DNA of 64,000 bases. Origin: Whitmania pigra (taxonomy: Eukaryota; Annelida; Clitellata; Hirudinida; Haemopidae). A model generated the notes under the pieces. That model was not told the DNA's origin. It saw only the letters and a program-made list of their open reading frames with translations, and did not search any database. Positions 33,688 to 44,538 of the stretch are shown one piece after another. Each line of letters begins with the position of its first letter. Position 1 is the first letter of the stretch. The DNA is taken from positions 1,663,727-1,727,726 of the forward strand of contig JAJTWR010000136.1 of assembly GCA_021613335.1 (NCBI GenBank), written 5' to 3'. A program made the translations under genes and the position numbers.

Positions 33688-34239
33688 TACAATCAAATCT
33701 CGTTACTATGCCACCTGTCGGGACGGAGCAAAAGTGGCATAGTATCGAGAGTGGCATAGTAGCGAGGGTTTGTAAAAGCGGTCTTATTTTCTCAAATAAA
33801 AACACATCGATGATCTCCTTTTTCTCCTTCAGCGTAAAATCGTTTCGCTTGCGTTTCTGAGCTGACATTATGGGCTGAATTTGAAGAAAAATAACAAAAG
33901 AACGACTGATTGAAAAGGGAAAGGTTCTAGAACCAACCAAAGAATAACAATCGTCTAGATTTTAAAATAAATGTTAAAATAAAATTCAATTAATTTAGTT
34001 TAGTGATGGGTAAATTTATATATACAGTCATTAGATTATTATAAATAATCGAACTGCGCAGAAATACAGACTTTTTCACGATTCGTGCCTTTTAACAGTT
34101 ACACAAAAGTGGCATAGTAGCGAGAGCAAGGGGTGGCATAATAAATTTTTGTATTGAATTTTGTCGGGACCGAGCAAAAGTGGTATAATAGCGGGAGTGG
34201 CATAGTAGCGAGGTGGCATAGTACCGAGATTTGACTGTA
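33688..34239 (-). mobile_element. Pogo/Tigger element, internal-deletion derivative
   Basis: Element 33690-34237 between TA dinucleotides. Termini CAATCAAATCTCGTTACTAT on the left and, inverted, CAGTCAAATCTCGGTACTAT on the right, followed on both sides by repeated GTGGCATAGTA motifs. The minus strand from 33867 reads MSAQKRKRNDFTLKEKKEII, the start of a pogo/CENP-B-like DNA-binding domain, ended soon after by deletion. Confidence 0.88.
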
Positions 34240-34769
34240 TTTGAAAACTCGAATAAAAATTGCTATTTCGTCAAATTTCTATCCCGAATGCAATCAAAAA
34301 TAATCTAATATTAAATTATTACCCTTAACCATGTAGTTTAATCCCTGCTAGCCTAAACTTTGCTTACTTGTCAAACAATGCAATACTTTTGATTATCCAA
34401 TTTATTGCTTTAATACAGTGGCATTCCAGCTGTTCTTGCTAACAAGATCTGTCGTGCTTTTAGCTGTTAATAATCCGTTAACCTTCAAGGAAGCCCAAAT
34501 CACCTCAGTTATACAAAGGACTATAATCAACTAAATAAATAAATGTATAAAGTTAACCTTCAAGTTTTCGAAAATCTCTCAAATATTTTCACACTCAAAT
34601 CGGTCAAAAATTTACTAACTCTCCCCACTTTTTAACATTTTTTTTGTAACAGTTTTAAACTTCAGTCCAATGGCAAGTCGTTCTCGAGATGACTGTCAAG
34701 TCTGTATGCCTTGTCTGGCTCATAGATGATCGAAGGTAGTTTTTTATTAACTTAAGTTTGGAAAATGAG

Positions 34770-36275
34770 CGCTCTCATAGCATGAAATATTTCAATTGTT
34801 TTATTACAAAATGTTTTGTTCTTTTTGAAATATTTCAACACATAAAAAACACAAAAAACAAAACAAACAAATTATAACTTTAAAAATGAAGTTTTGATGT
34901 TGCTGAAACCAATTGCAGTTTGTTTAACAGTCATCTCTGGAACTCCTACCAATAGCTTGGTGGAAAGGTACGTGCTCATCACGGCTTCTTGCTAAAGTAG
35001 CTTCTAAGATTGTGTCATTGCCTGTAACAACCGCTATAATCGAAAGAAGTTTAACATAACAATAACATAACAATTATTTATAGTGGTTAAGAAGACCTGG
35101 ATCTGGATAACCACTATTTTTAGTCCTAATAGCCAAATTTACTTAAATAAATCTTAAATTTATCTACTGTGTCAGCATGGATGGTTTCCGTATCTAGTTT
35201 ATTCTATAAGGAGACCACCCATCCTGAAATAATCATTTTTTAAGTTTCCAGAAGCCTTCCTACATAATTTACAATCGTTCCCTCTAATAGAAGCACTTTT
35301 TGTGGCTTCGAAAAACTGGTCAGGCAAAAGGTCTTCCCTTCCTGATAAAATTTTGAATGCCTCGATGAGGTCCCCTCTATTTCTTCTCTTTTCCAGAGTC
35401 GTTAATTTACATTTACTTAATCTTTCCTCGTGACTCAGCTTTCCAAAACCTTCTATCATCCTGGTTGCCCTTCTTTGTACTCTTTACAAACTTCTACATC
35501 CTTTCTCAAATGAGGGTTCCACACTTGCACACGGTACTCAAGATATGACCTTACTAATGCCTTATACAATCTCAGTATTACATCCTTGTCCCTAATCATT
35601 ACTGTTCTCTTTATCATTCCAAGTACCCTATTTGCTTTTTAGCAACTTCCATGCAATGTAGATATGCTTTTCAATTGTTGTGCATTATTACCCCCAGATC
35701 TCTTTCACGATTAGACTGCTTCAGAATGCTTCATCCAAATACATATTCAACTTTTGTGATTTCGCATCCCATATGCTTAATGGAGCAATTGTCAATGTTG
35801 AAAAGCATGTGGCAATTTACTGCCCATTTGAATAACTTGTTAAGGTCTTCCTTAAGTGTATCCAAGTGTATCCAGTGTTTCAGTATTTATTTATCCAAAA
35901 TGATAAACGGAACCGACTCACCACAAACAGGGCTGGAAAACTGGTGTTTTATTCCCAAAAACTTAAATCTGTAAGCTTCTTCAAAATGTAATTACAATTC
36001 TGAAGCGGAATACAAAGAATTTGATAAGGATGAAGACAGTGAATTTGGTGAAATGGACTCAGAACTTGATTTAAATTAGCACTGTTGTTCTAGTTTTGTC
36101 ATGTTTTTTTACTTATGTTGCAATAAATTTGTTTAACTAATCATGAACCATCACTTTTCAACAAATTAAAAAAACAAAACAAAAAAAACAATAAAAAACC
36201 AATAAAAAACCATAAAAAACACATAAAAACTCGGACAAAAAAAAACATGTTTTTTTTTACATCTCTACGCTCTCA
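34770..36275 (-). mobile_element. hAT element carrying captured CR1-like RT fragment, copy B
   Basis: Element 34778-36267, flanked by CGCTCTCA at 34770-34777 and 36268-36275. The right terminus inverted reads TAGAGATGTAAAAAA; the left, TAGCATGAAATATTTC, looks like the same terminus with a ~9-base deletion. The outer parts (GAAATATTTCAATTG; repeated CATAAAAAACA/AATAAAAAACC units) match copy A at 43280-44464. Inside, the minus strand at 35470-35199 carries the CR1 fragment, while the plus strand at 35988-36079 carries an acidic tail ending DKDEDSEFGEMDSELDLN, probably the hAT's own protein end. Confidence 0.85.
35199..35900 (-). pseudogene. CR1-like reverse transcriptase C-terminal fragment (in copy B)
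   Basis: Read on the minus strand from ~35900: a KWAxxWQ-like segment, then MIKRTV, LEYRVQVWNPHLRKDV and an open frame 35459-35199 with MIEGFGKLSHEERLSKCKLT, LEKRRNRGDLIEAFKILSG. The order matches the region after the RT active site in CR1-type LINEs (HLEYCxQxWNP, LExRRxRGDLIE). Catalytic motifs are not present. Confidence 0.75.
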
Positions 36276-36660
36276 TCTGGCAGCATTAACAGCCCGGGCT
36301 AGGAAGACAAGCAGCAAGCTCATAATATTTGGGGCAGAATCCCCAGGCGATATCTCTGTATGAAGCTCAAAAGTTGAAAGGGACCATTTATCGTTTCCTG
36401 AAGCTTCCACAAAATACTTCAATCTCTTACTTTCGGCAAAGAACTCTTTTTCTCTACGCTAATCATAATTACCATCAAGCGGATTTGACGGTGTGAGAAA
36501 CGTGTATTTGCTTGCAAGATCATGAACTTACTGAAATATGACTCTTCAATGGACATTAAGTAAAACTATATGAAGAGAGGTAGCTGTTTTTTCTATTTTT
36601 TTGTTTTTTATGTAATTTTTTACCCCCGAAAATGCCGTCCTTGGCATTTACCCGCGGTAA

Positions 36661-37059
36661 ACTCGTATACCAACACAAAATGTCCTTAGTTGGGGTGTGC
36701 AATCACTACAAATGTATTTCCAACAGTGTAATTTTCTGCTTTTGCTTCAACTTTTTAAAACTGCAAATTCATTGACGAATGCAGTTTATTTGGCTGTAAT
36801 TCCTTCATTTCAAGACTCATTTGTACATATAAAACTAGTGTCGACTATCCCTTTATTAACTAGCTTTGGCTATCAATCTTAATCAATGTCTCAAGAGAAA
36901 TGCAGTGTTTTTGAGAGGCTTGATTTTAGGATAGAAGGAAAACTTTTTTAAAGTTGTCCCTTAAAGTTTTACGAGGGTTTGTCCACTGGAAAAAGCTGAA
37001 ACGACATTCCTGAATGTGAGAGGAAGGATATAGAACAAGAGAACAAGTATGAGAAGAAA
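36661..37059. other. Intergenic, no supported gene
   Basis: Short frames only; nothing recognisable. Confidence 0.35.
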
Positions 37060-38425
37060 CGTATTGGCCGTGTTGTAAAAATTACCTCATTTCGGTAACT
37101 AGTTACAAGTAAAAGTAATACCTCAAAAAGCTACTTAAGTATAAGTAAGAGTATTGTCTCAAAAATTTACTCAAGTAAAAGTTAAAAGTTACAGCGTCTA
37201 AAAGTTACTTTTAAGTAAAAATTACAAGTAACTTTGATGCCGCCATTATTGTGATCATACATCATTCCGTATTATTTAAAAGGAATTGTTTCTCTTATCG
37301 TTAAAACAATTACTGGTATTAACTGCTAGTACTAACAGTCATTAAGTAATAACATTTGAACTAATGCATTCTTTTGGTGTTTTTTTTATTTATTACATTA
37401 CAATCACAAATTTTTGTTAATTTTTAACATAACTAAGTCCTCGAATAGTTTGTCACTCATTATGGTCCTTTGTCATACCAGAAGAGCTGAATAAACGTTC
37501 AACAGCTGCACTAGCTGGCAGAGGAGTGTTCAACTGGATAAATAATTTCTTCAGGGTATCGCTTCCAGTAATAATGTTCATGTCATCTGATCGGTCTCGA
37601 AGGTACTGCATCAGAATATCAGTTGACCTTCTGCAATTGAAGAAACTGTCTTAAATACTGTCAGCATCAGATGAACGAGAGCTCAAAGCTCGTCCATCTT
37701 TGCTGCATTAGAAGATGCTACTTTGGCTACCAGTTTCTCATCAAGCTTGACAATCGTTAGCAACAGATATACCCTATTCCTTAACTTCTGTTGGATGCAT
37801 GCGTTCCACGTGCTTCTTCAAGTTAGATGAAGAACCTTCATATGCTGAACATGTAGTTTTTGTTTCTGTTGGCAGAGTAGGCATGCATACTTATATGATT
37901 TTCCTTTGATTGAAATCTGAACATTTTGTTCAAATACGGCCACGGACTATCTTTACCCTTGTTCCTCTTACCTTCGCTAACGACACTAAAAATGGTTTCA
38001 AATGAATCCATACTACGATATATTAAATCTTATATTATTATATGTATATAATATTGTATATTAAAAAAGCTTCGGTATGACTATTGATTAATTTCCGATT
38101 TAAAACAAAAACGACCGGCGATAACCACAATAACAAATGGGCGATGATCGGGAAGGGGAAGGTTCTCGAACGAACCAAAGAATAACAATCTAGAATTTAA
38201 ATTTTTTTTAAATAAATTAAACTAATTTAAAATGTTGTTTATGTTACTTTGTAACGTCTTGCGCCAAAAAGGTAACGAATTAAAAGTATGACCAAAAATA
38301 GTAATTTGTTACAAGTAAGAGTACAAAATTTTTTTTGTAATTGTTACAAGTAAAAATTACCAAAAAAATGTAATTAATTACAGTAACGTACATGTAATTC
38401 GATACTGCACAACACTGCGTATTGG
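37060..38425 (-). mobile_element. hAT element with BED finger, exact 8-bp target duplication
   Basis: Element 37068-38417 (1350 bp), flanked by CGTATTGG at 37060-37067 and 38418-38425. Termini CCGTGTTGTAAAAA and, inverted, CAGTGTTGTGCAGTA. Sub-terminal arrays of AAGTTAC/GTTACAAGTAA motifs on both sides. Minus strand: 38011-37790 reads MDSFETIFSVVSEGKRNKGK and SPWPYLNKMF with cysteines of a BED finger in shifted frames; 37680-37480 reads LKKLFIQLNTPLPASAAVER then LFSSSG, the dimerisation domain. The catalytic middle is deleted. Confidence 0.88.
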
Positions 38426-38730
38426 TGTCTCGGATGATCCTTTTCTTCTGAAAGCAGCCTGCTCTGCTAGCAGAGCAGCAAACCTGGAGTGGATGGACGG
38501 TTGGATGAATGGGCGGATGTATGGATGGCCCACCTGCCAGCCCAAGTAATAGTAAAAGCAGTTCTAAATGGCATTCATAGTGAGACGCTTGCCAAACAAT
38601 GTGGAAAAATTACCTTTTCTTAAGCACAAGTATTTTAAGAGCAGTGGGATTATTCCACAAAGGTGCCCCAAGTACCGGACGATATTGTTTATTATGATGA
38701 ATTGTGATGAATTATCATGAATTATTAATA
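38426..38730. other. Intergenic, no supported gene
   Basis: No motif on either strand. Confidence 0.3.
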
Positions 38731-38832
38731 CCAATCGTAGATAGACGAGTGACTAAGACTTTGGCTTTAGTGCGACTTCATTAGGAGTTCAAATCCTAGG
38801 CTCTCTCAAGAGCTTTTATAACTAATGCCTGA
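38731..38832 (+). repeat. tRNA-like SINE fragment, family 3
   Basis: A GAGTGACTAAGACTTTGG segment (A-box-like) is followed after ~25 bases by GGAGTTCAAATCCTAGGC, a good B box. No acceptor stem, so a SINE head is more likely than a tRNA gene. Confidence 0.5.
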
Positions 38833-39716
38833 CGATTTTATACCAAATTTATAATAACTTGAATTTAGAGGTGGAACAGCCTTTTGCATCTTAAATTTTA
38901 AATTAAAATTTGTTTTACATGATTTAAGACATTTTCCGGCTAAAGTTTGCCGGGGCCATGGTCGCCAAAAAAACCGGGACCCCGATCGATTCCCAGTTGA
39001 AAGTTAAGATCTGTGATTTTTCTGCCGTAACACGTCGGAACGGCGTTCCAGAACCTTTTTCTCCAAAATTTTATGAATTTTTAATTTAATAATATTAACT
39101 TATGTCGTGGCTTTTCAAGTTGTAAATGACTATATATCAATGTGCTATAATCCACATCAATAATGTTAATCAACTTCAGAATTGCGTACCATAAATATAT
39201 CATTAATTTAATTGTAATTTGAGCATATCTATGGTTTATGTTTCCGCCTGACGATGGCACAATATACTGATTACATGTTTGAGCTTTTTCAACAAAAATT
39301 ATTATAAAGAGACGACGCAGTTTTAAAAATGTAATGAAATACCCAGTTTTTTTCAGCAGCAACGAAAACAGTTAAACCGAACACAGAAGAAAACGACGGC
39401 ATCAGAAGTTACTTGTGCAGGGGGAGACACAGTCCCTGTCCAAGCTGCTGGAGTCTAGAGCAAAACGAGATTTCTGTTAAAAAAAAATAAGTGGCTCTGC
39501 ATTTGGGGAAAAAAGCTTGGTTGCGACGTTCATGATGGAAATTCAATATCTAATAAACTTAGTGTTTTTTGGGCTAATTTAAGTGTCAATTCTTATAAAT
39601 TTAATCACACATAACGATGGGTTCCGGCACGTTTTTTTCTAGAAAAAAAACACTGGTTATTGGAGTATTCCTCTTTAAGAATTTAGATGCCCTCTGAGAC
39701 CGTCGATCACGGTCTC
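38833..39716. other. Intergenic, unidentified sequence
   Basis: A 93-codon minus-strand frame at 39081-39362 has no recognisable domain. 38940-39060 is more GC-rich with CCGGGACCCC and CACGTCGGAACG patches that may be repeat ends. 39690-39720 holds a short hairpin (GAGACCGTCGATCACGGTCTC). Confidence 0.3.
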
Positions 39717-40085
39717 TTAAGGAGGGGATGTAGCAGGTGTTTGAGACATCTTTTGTGTAGGAGATAGGGAACTTGGTTGGGTCCTGGCGCTGATCGGTTT
39801 CACACCTTTCTCAACTCCTCTCACCCCCTCGATCGAAGGAGACCCCAAGCAAAAGGGACTGGTAGGCAGCGTCCAGGGACGTAATTTCAGCTTTTTCCTA
39901 GGGGGAACTCGCGCAACTTGAGGAGACGACCTTTTTTTGCTTATAGCCAGAATTCGTGGCGACAAACCATCGCAAATTATGAGGAGATGACCTTTTTTCG
40001 CCTTGCTCTGTAGAAAGCTCTCCCAATTTCGGAGGGTCTAGTAGCGATCTCCCGTATCTTTACAGATGAATACTTTTTTTTATTT
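39717..40085 (-). mobile_element. R2-like LINE fragment with GACCTTTT repeat inserted
   Basis: Minus-strand pieces 39965-39717 and 40075-40005 align with 42120-42440 of the main LINE copy (LPTSPFCLGSPSIEGVRGV equals LPTSPFCLAAPSFEEVRGV). Between them 39873-40005 holds a copy of the GAGGAGATGACCTTTT repeat. It lies immediately left of the main LINE, in the same orientation. Confidence 0.75.
39873..40005 (+). repeat. GAGGAGATGACCTTTT repeat, copy 2
   Basis: Contains CTTGAGGAGACGACCTTTTT, then GCTTATAGCCAGAATTC (copy 1: GCTTTTAGCCATAATTC), then TGAGGAGATGACCTTTTTT. The uninterrupted LINE at 42260-42370 lacks it. Confidence 0.65.
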
Positions 40086-40727
40086 TTACTAAATACTCCG
40101 CCTTGGAGCTCCGACAGGGATCCTCAGAGGAGTTTCCCCAGTCTTCAAACGTTTCGGCCCTTTGAGTCTCCTTACGTTTTCGGGGGGGGGGGGGGGCGGG
40201 CCGGTGATCAGCCGGATGTCCCTGTCGGTTTGGTCTTGCTGGACCCAACTCTTACCGCTGGCTTTGAGAGGCACTCGTTGGCCTTGTTATGCCGGTCACT
40301 GCTGCCTGGACTGGAGCGACTGCGAAAGCTCTCAATGGCTCCTTCATGTCGCATGCTGTCTGTTTGTCGCCTGCAAACTTCGACTATGCGGGGCTCTCAT
40401 TGGCCTTGTTATGTCGATCGCCTCCACCCCAGTTTGCCTACAGCGGTCATGCAAGCTCTCAGTGGCTTCTTCACATCGCCTTAATATATGCAAACTGGGC
40501 CTTATAATTTCTTTGTAGCGGCAGCCGGAGATAGAAATTTTCGGGACTCGACCGCGGGCCTTTTCGAAGCCGCGGTTTAGACCGCAGTTCATGTTGCTTC
40601 GCGAGTCCGCGGTCGGCCCATTTCTCCCGACCACACCGCGTCTCTCGGCCAATGGTTTGGCCCCGTCGTTCGGTGGATCATTCATACCGGAGACCGACGG
40701 CTTTCTCCGGTTTCGTGAAGTGGCCTG

Positions 40728-41285
40728 TTAAGACTTCTGGCTTCTCATATGCCAGATCCAGAATGAAGCCGCTTCAGCGGCCTCAGACATCCTTGTCATA
40801 GCCTTTGTTCTCTCTCGGCTTGACAATCCGATCTTAGTGAGGAAAGCGTAAGTCGACTTGCCGACCACGCCCCTTGCGCCAATCTCGATAGGGTAGAGGT
40901 CTGTGCGGTATCCTCTCGCTTCCAGGTCCATCGTTAGATCTGCATACTTGTCTGCTTTGAGCGCATTTCTGTATTGCAGCCTGTCCTCCCACGGAACCGT
41001 CAGCTCCACCAGAATGATGGCATCCGTCGACGGCGATACGAGCACTAGATCCGGCCTCTTGCCACTTTCTATCAGCACCTGGTGGTAGTGCCTCATCCCT
41101 TCTAAGTCGGCTGCGATGGTCCAGTCGTTTGCCTCTGCAAGAATGTCTCGCCTTGGGGTTTTACATCTCTTTTTGCAGAGGTGTGCGAAGCCCTCGCGCA
41201 AGAAGTAAATCTTCCGCTGATTTGCGATCGTACGCGAGTTTGCTTTGGAGACTGCTGCTTTTGCGGCTTCGCACACTTCTTCCAA
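40728..41285 (-). pseudogene. LINE endonuclease domain (restriction-like)
   Basis: An open 185-codon frame continuing the RT. It contains KRPDLVLVSPSTDAIILVEL then TVPWED and a downstream KxxKY (LKADKYADL). This is the RPD-x(11-13)-E and K pattern of the endonuclease of R2/R4/NeSL-type LINEs, which nicks target DNA to prime reverse transcription. C-terminal block VGKSTYAFLTKIGLSSRER is conserved with the 11.6-kb fragment. The domain looks intact, but it is out of frame with the upstream RT near 41165. Confidence 0.85.
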
Positions 41286-42030
41286 GGCTTTTCACCGGTT
41301 CTTCGGATACTGTAGGGATTCGCTGCTCCGCCACATCGAAGGACACGTCCTCGCGAATTTTTCCCCTAACTAGGGCAAGACTTCTGGATTTCGCAGGTTT
41401 GAAAGCCATTCGACACCACTCTAGAAGGTTGTTAAACTTGTCCAGGGTATTTTGGACAATCTTCTTCTTGTTCATGATCAGGGTGGTGTCGTCCATAAAT
41501 GCCTTTATTGAAGGCATGTACACCCCTTTACCAATGTGCGCCTCTGGAGTACGAGACCCGGCTGCCTTCAGTAAGATCTGCATCGCCAGTACGAATAAGG
41601 AAGGAGAAATTGTGCACCCCATTGCTATACCAACCTCCAGAGGCACCCACCTTGTAGTGTACGTTTTGGTGGAAAACCGCATCATGAACCCGTTAAAGTA
41701 TTCCTGCAGGATATGAATAACGGGCTGAGGCACATGATGGGCTTCCAATGTTTTCCATAGGAGCTGGTGTGGTACCGACCCGTATGCATTCGCTTGCATA
41801 CGCAACCACACGACGTACAAACTCAGCCGGTTCCTCTTGGCTCTCTGAATAGCTTCCCAGATCATCGAGGTATGCTCGATACAACCGGGTACACCTGGAA
41901 TGCCTCCCTTTTAGACTGAAATGTCCACGTACTGATTAGACATCACGAACTCCGTGAGCCTCGATGCCATGATAGAGAAAAATATTTTCCCCTCTACGTT
42001 CAACAGCGATATTGGTCTGAATTGACTCAG
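41161..42030 (-). pseudogene. LINE reverse transcriptase domain
   Basis: From 42030 the minus strand reads SQFRPISLLNVEGKIFFSIM, then an in-frame TAA near 41918, then GGIPGVPGCIEHTSMIW. The open frame 41865-41161 has LSLYVVWLRMQANAYGSVPH (the usual VWLD-x-ANAYGSVPH has lost its Asp), GIAMGCTISPSLFVLAMQIL and IKAFMDDTTLIM (FMDD in place of YxDD). RT of the R2-like group. The stop, a frameshift at each end and the changed motif A mark it as dead. Confidence 0.85.
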
Positions 42031-43130
42031 ACCATTGGAGTCTTTCTCCTTTGGAATGTAGACGCCCTCTGCCTTTTCCACTCATCATCGACCGCGACCC
42101 CCGACCACGCTCTCTGAATGGGGGAATGCAGCAGATATAGTGTCTTGGGACATCTTTTGTACAGGAGATAGGGAACTCCGTTGAGCCCTGGCGCTGATCG
42201 GTTTCTCGCTTTCCTCACAACTCCTCTCACCTCCTCGAACGAAGGAGCCGCCAAGCAAAAGGGACTGGTCGGCAGAGGCACCGCTGGGATATCGGCCCTT
42301 TCCTGTAGAGACTCATGGCGGAGTGCGTCACTATACGTTTTGAGTAAGTGTTCTTCCAACTTGTCTTGCTCTACAGAAAGTTCTCCCGATTTCGGAGGGT
42401 CTAGTAGCGATCTTCCGTATCTGTACGGATCGCTAAAGAAGCTTCTCATAGCTCTCCTCCTCTCGTACTTCCTCTGTCTCCCTCTTTCAGCGCGGCGCAA
42501 GTTCCTCACTCGTCTCTTCACGTCCTCCCATAGGACGGAGAGTCCTTCTCTCTCGTCTTCTTTGGCTACTTTCCACCGACGGCGAAGCGCTTTCTTTTCG
42601 CCTTTGAGGCGTCCGAGTTCACGCTGTCGCCTGGAGTCCTTCATTTCCTTGGGTCGTTTGACAGGCACGACCCCAAATCTCTCGATACACTTGTTATAGA
42701 TGAAGTCACTGAAGGATTTCACTGATCCATCCTTCAGGCTTTTCTTAAGTCCTTGCTTAAGTTCCTCATCCAGTCCTGACCAGCCTTTCTTGTCGTTTCC
42801 TCGAGGGAACCTTATCCTGCTTCTTGGGGGGTCTTGTCCTTGGCGAGAGACTCGGACACACTCGGAGCTGTGGTGTGACTCCTGTCCGGTGTTGTCCGGC
42901 GTTTTACCTATCTGCAACTTTGCGATAGTACGCTGTCTCAATGCCTCACACCCGCAATTTGATTTGGTTTGGTGGACTTTGAGTCCCCTCTCGGCTGCGA
43001 AAACTCTTCCACACGTACATCTTCTAACTGGCACGCCATTGTCCTGGGCGTTGTTCAGAATCGAAAGTCCGTTGGAAGCAAAGTCGGTAATCCTTGAGTC
43101 CGTTGATGGTCCGTCATTCTCCCCCTCCTT
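42031..43130 (-). pseudogene. LINE N-terminal region with zinc finger
   Basis: Open to 42027 from at least 43034 (335 codons from the Met at 43034; the frame stays open upstream to about 43130). It has a CCHC-like finger CTCGRVFAAERGLKVHQTKS(N)C near the start, a basic region rich in RRRWK and RxLRRAERGRQRKYERR, and SFFSDPYRYGRSLLDPPKSG, typical of the N-terminal half of this LINE group. It ends in NRSAPGLNGVPYLLYKRCPK, the RT finger start, before a frameshift near 42060. The finger probably binds target DNA or RNA. Confidence 0.8.
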
Positions 43131-43271
43131 TCGGCTGGGACCATGGGGGCATATATCCTTTGTTGTGGTTGTAGCATTGGGTTCTTTGTCGCGAACGGGG
43201 AGCTAACCCACTCGCGACCTCGTCTTTCCGAGATGCCACCTGTCTATCCAGGTCGTCGCCAGTCTTTCCTG

Positions 43272-44472
43272 GTTGCCACTAGAGTTGTAAAAAAACATGT
43301 TTTTTTTGGTCCGAGTTTTTTATGTGTTTTTTATGAGTTTTTTAATGGTTTTTTATTGTTTTTTTATGTTTTTTTTTGTTTTTTTTTAAATTTGTTGAAA
43401 AGTGATGGTTCATGATTAGTTAAACAAATTTATTGCAACATAAGTAAAAAATAATACAAAACTAGAGCAACGGTGCTAATTTAAATTAAGTTCTGAGTCC
43501 ATTTCACCAAATAGTCTTCTGCTTCAGAGTTGTAATTACATTCTGAAGAAGCTTACAGCTTTAAGTTTTGGGGAATAAAAACCAGTTTTGTAGCCCTGTT
43601 TGTGGTGAGTTGGTTCCGTTTATCATTTTGGATAAATGAATATGCACTGAAACACTGGGTATACTTAAGGAAGACTTTAACAAGTTATTCAAATGGGCAG
43701 AAGATTGGCAGATGCTTTTCAACTTAAGCAAATGTTCCATTATGCATATGGTATGCAAAAACACGAAAGTTGAATATGTATTTGGATGAAGCATTCTGAA
43801 GCAGTCTAATCATGAAAGGGATCTGGGGGTAATAATGCAGAACAATGGAAAAACATCTCAACAGTGCATGGAAGTTGCTAAAAAAGCAAACAGAGTACTT
43901 GGAATGATAAAGAGAACATTAGTGAGTAGGGACAAGTATGTAATACTGAGATTGTATAAGGCATTAGTAAGGCCACATCTTGAGTACTGTGTGCAAGTGT
44001 GGAACCCTCATTTGAGAAAGGATGTAAGAGTGTTGGAAAGAGTACAAAAAAGGACAACCAGGATGATAGAAGGTTTTGGAAAGCTGAGTTACGAGGAAAG
44101 ATTAAGTAGATGTAAATTAACAACTCTGGAAAAGAGAAGAAATAGAGGAGACCTCATTGAAGCATTCAAAGTTTTATCGGGAAGGGAAGGCCTTTTGCCT
44201 GAACAGTTTTTCGAAGCCACAAAAAGTGGTTCTACCAGAGGGCACAATTTTAAATTATATAGCTAGGCATCGGGAAACTTAAAAAAATAATTATTTCAGG
44301 ACAAGGGTGGTTTCTTTAGAACATCAAAACTTCATTTTTAAAGTTATAAATTTTTTGTTTTGTTTTTTATGTTTTTTTTTGTGTTTTTTTTGTGTTGAAA
44401 TATTTCAAAAAGAACAAAACATTTTTAAATAAAACAATTGAAATATTTCACGCTCACATCTCTAGTTGCCAC
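43272..44472 (+). mobile_element. hAT element carrying captured CR1-like RT fragment, copy A
   Basis: Element 43280-44464, flanked by GTTGCCAC at 43272-43279 and 44465-44472. Termini TAGAGTTGTAAAAAA and, inverted, TAGAGATGTGAGCGTGAAA. The internal order is the same as in copy B at 34778-36267, inverted. The acidic hAT-protein tail is on the minus strand (43555-43485), the CR1 fragment on the plus strand. Inserted in the 5' region of the R2-like LINE. Confidence 0.9.
43640..44266 (+). pseudogene. CR1-like reverse transcriptase C-terminal fragment (in copy A)
   Basis: 43650-43790 reads LGILKEDFNKLFKWAEDWQM and FNLSKCSIMHM, then a stop. An open frame 43835-44266 (143 codons) reads AKKANRVLGMIKRTL, VRPHLEYCVQVWNPHLRKDV, RMIEGFGKLSYEERLSRCKL and LEKRRNRGDLIEAFKVLSG. 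This is the thumb and C-terminal region of a CR1-type RT. The catalytic palm is absent, so it has no polymerase activity. Confidence 0.8.
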
Positions 44473-44538
44473 TCGGTCTGTTCCCGAGCGCCAAATGGCC
44501 AGTGCCGTGATGTAGTTACTAAATACTCCGCCTTGGAG

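Larger units (their letters stand above)
34416..36660. mobile_element. Old DNA-transposon repeat, copy 2, split by hAT/CR1 composite
   Basis: Same family as 28277-29090: matching blocks on both sides of the insertion at 34778-36267, ending around a GGTAAAC segment equivalent to GGTAACC of copy 1. Starts CAGTGGCATTCCAG. Coding content is too decayed to read. Confidence 0.55.
40086..44538 (-). mobile_element. R2-like LINE (restriction-like endonuclease type), nearly full length
   Basis: Body 40109-44515, bounded by the 23-base direct repeat TTACTAAATACTCCGCCTTG(GAG) at 40086-40108 and 44516-44538. Order on the minus strand: 5' region (44515-44473, 43279-43035), zinc-finger N-terminus, reverse transcriptase, PD-(D/E)XK endonuclease, then a GC-rich 3' UTR (40727-40109) without poly(A). 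The 3' UTR has a ~122-bp tandem duplication (TTGGCCTTGTTATG at 40278 and 40400) and a run of 15 G (40182-40196). Interrupted at 43280-44464 by a hAT. Several lesions make it inactive. Confidence 0.85.

Noticed and set aside
39081..39362. 93-codon minus-strand frame
   Set aside because: AT-rich, isoleucine/leucine-heavy composition expected by chance; no motif or neighbour support.
41129..43206. Several long plus-strand frames (up to 195 codons)
   Set aside because: Shadows of the GC-rich minus-strand LINE coding region.
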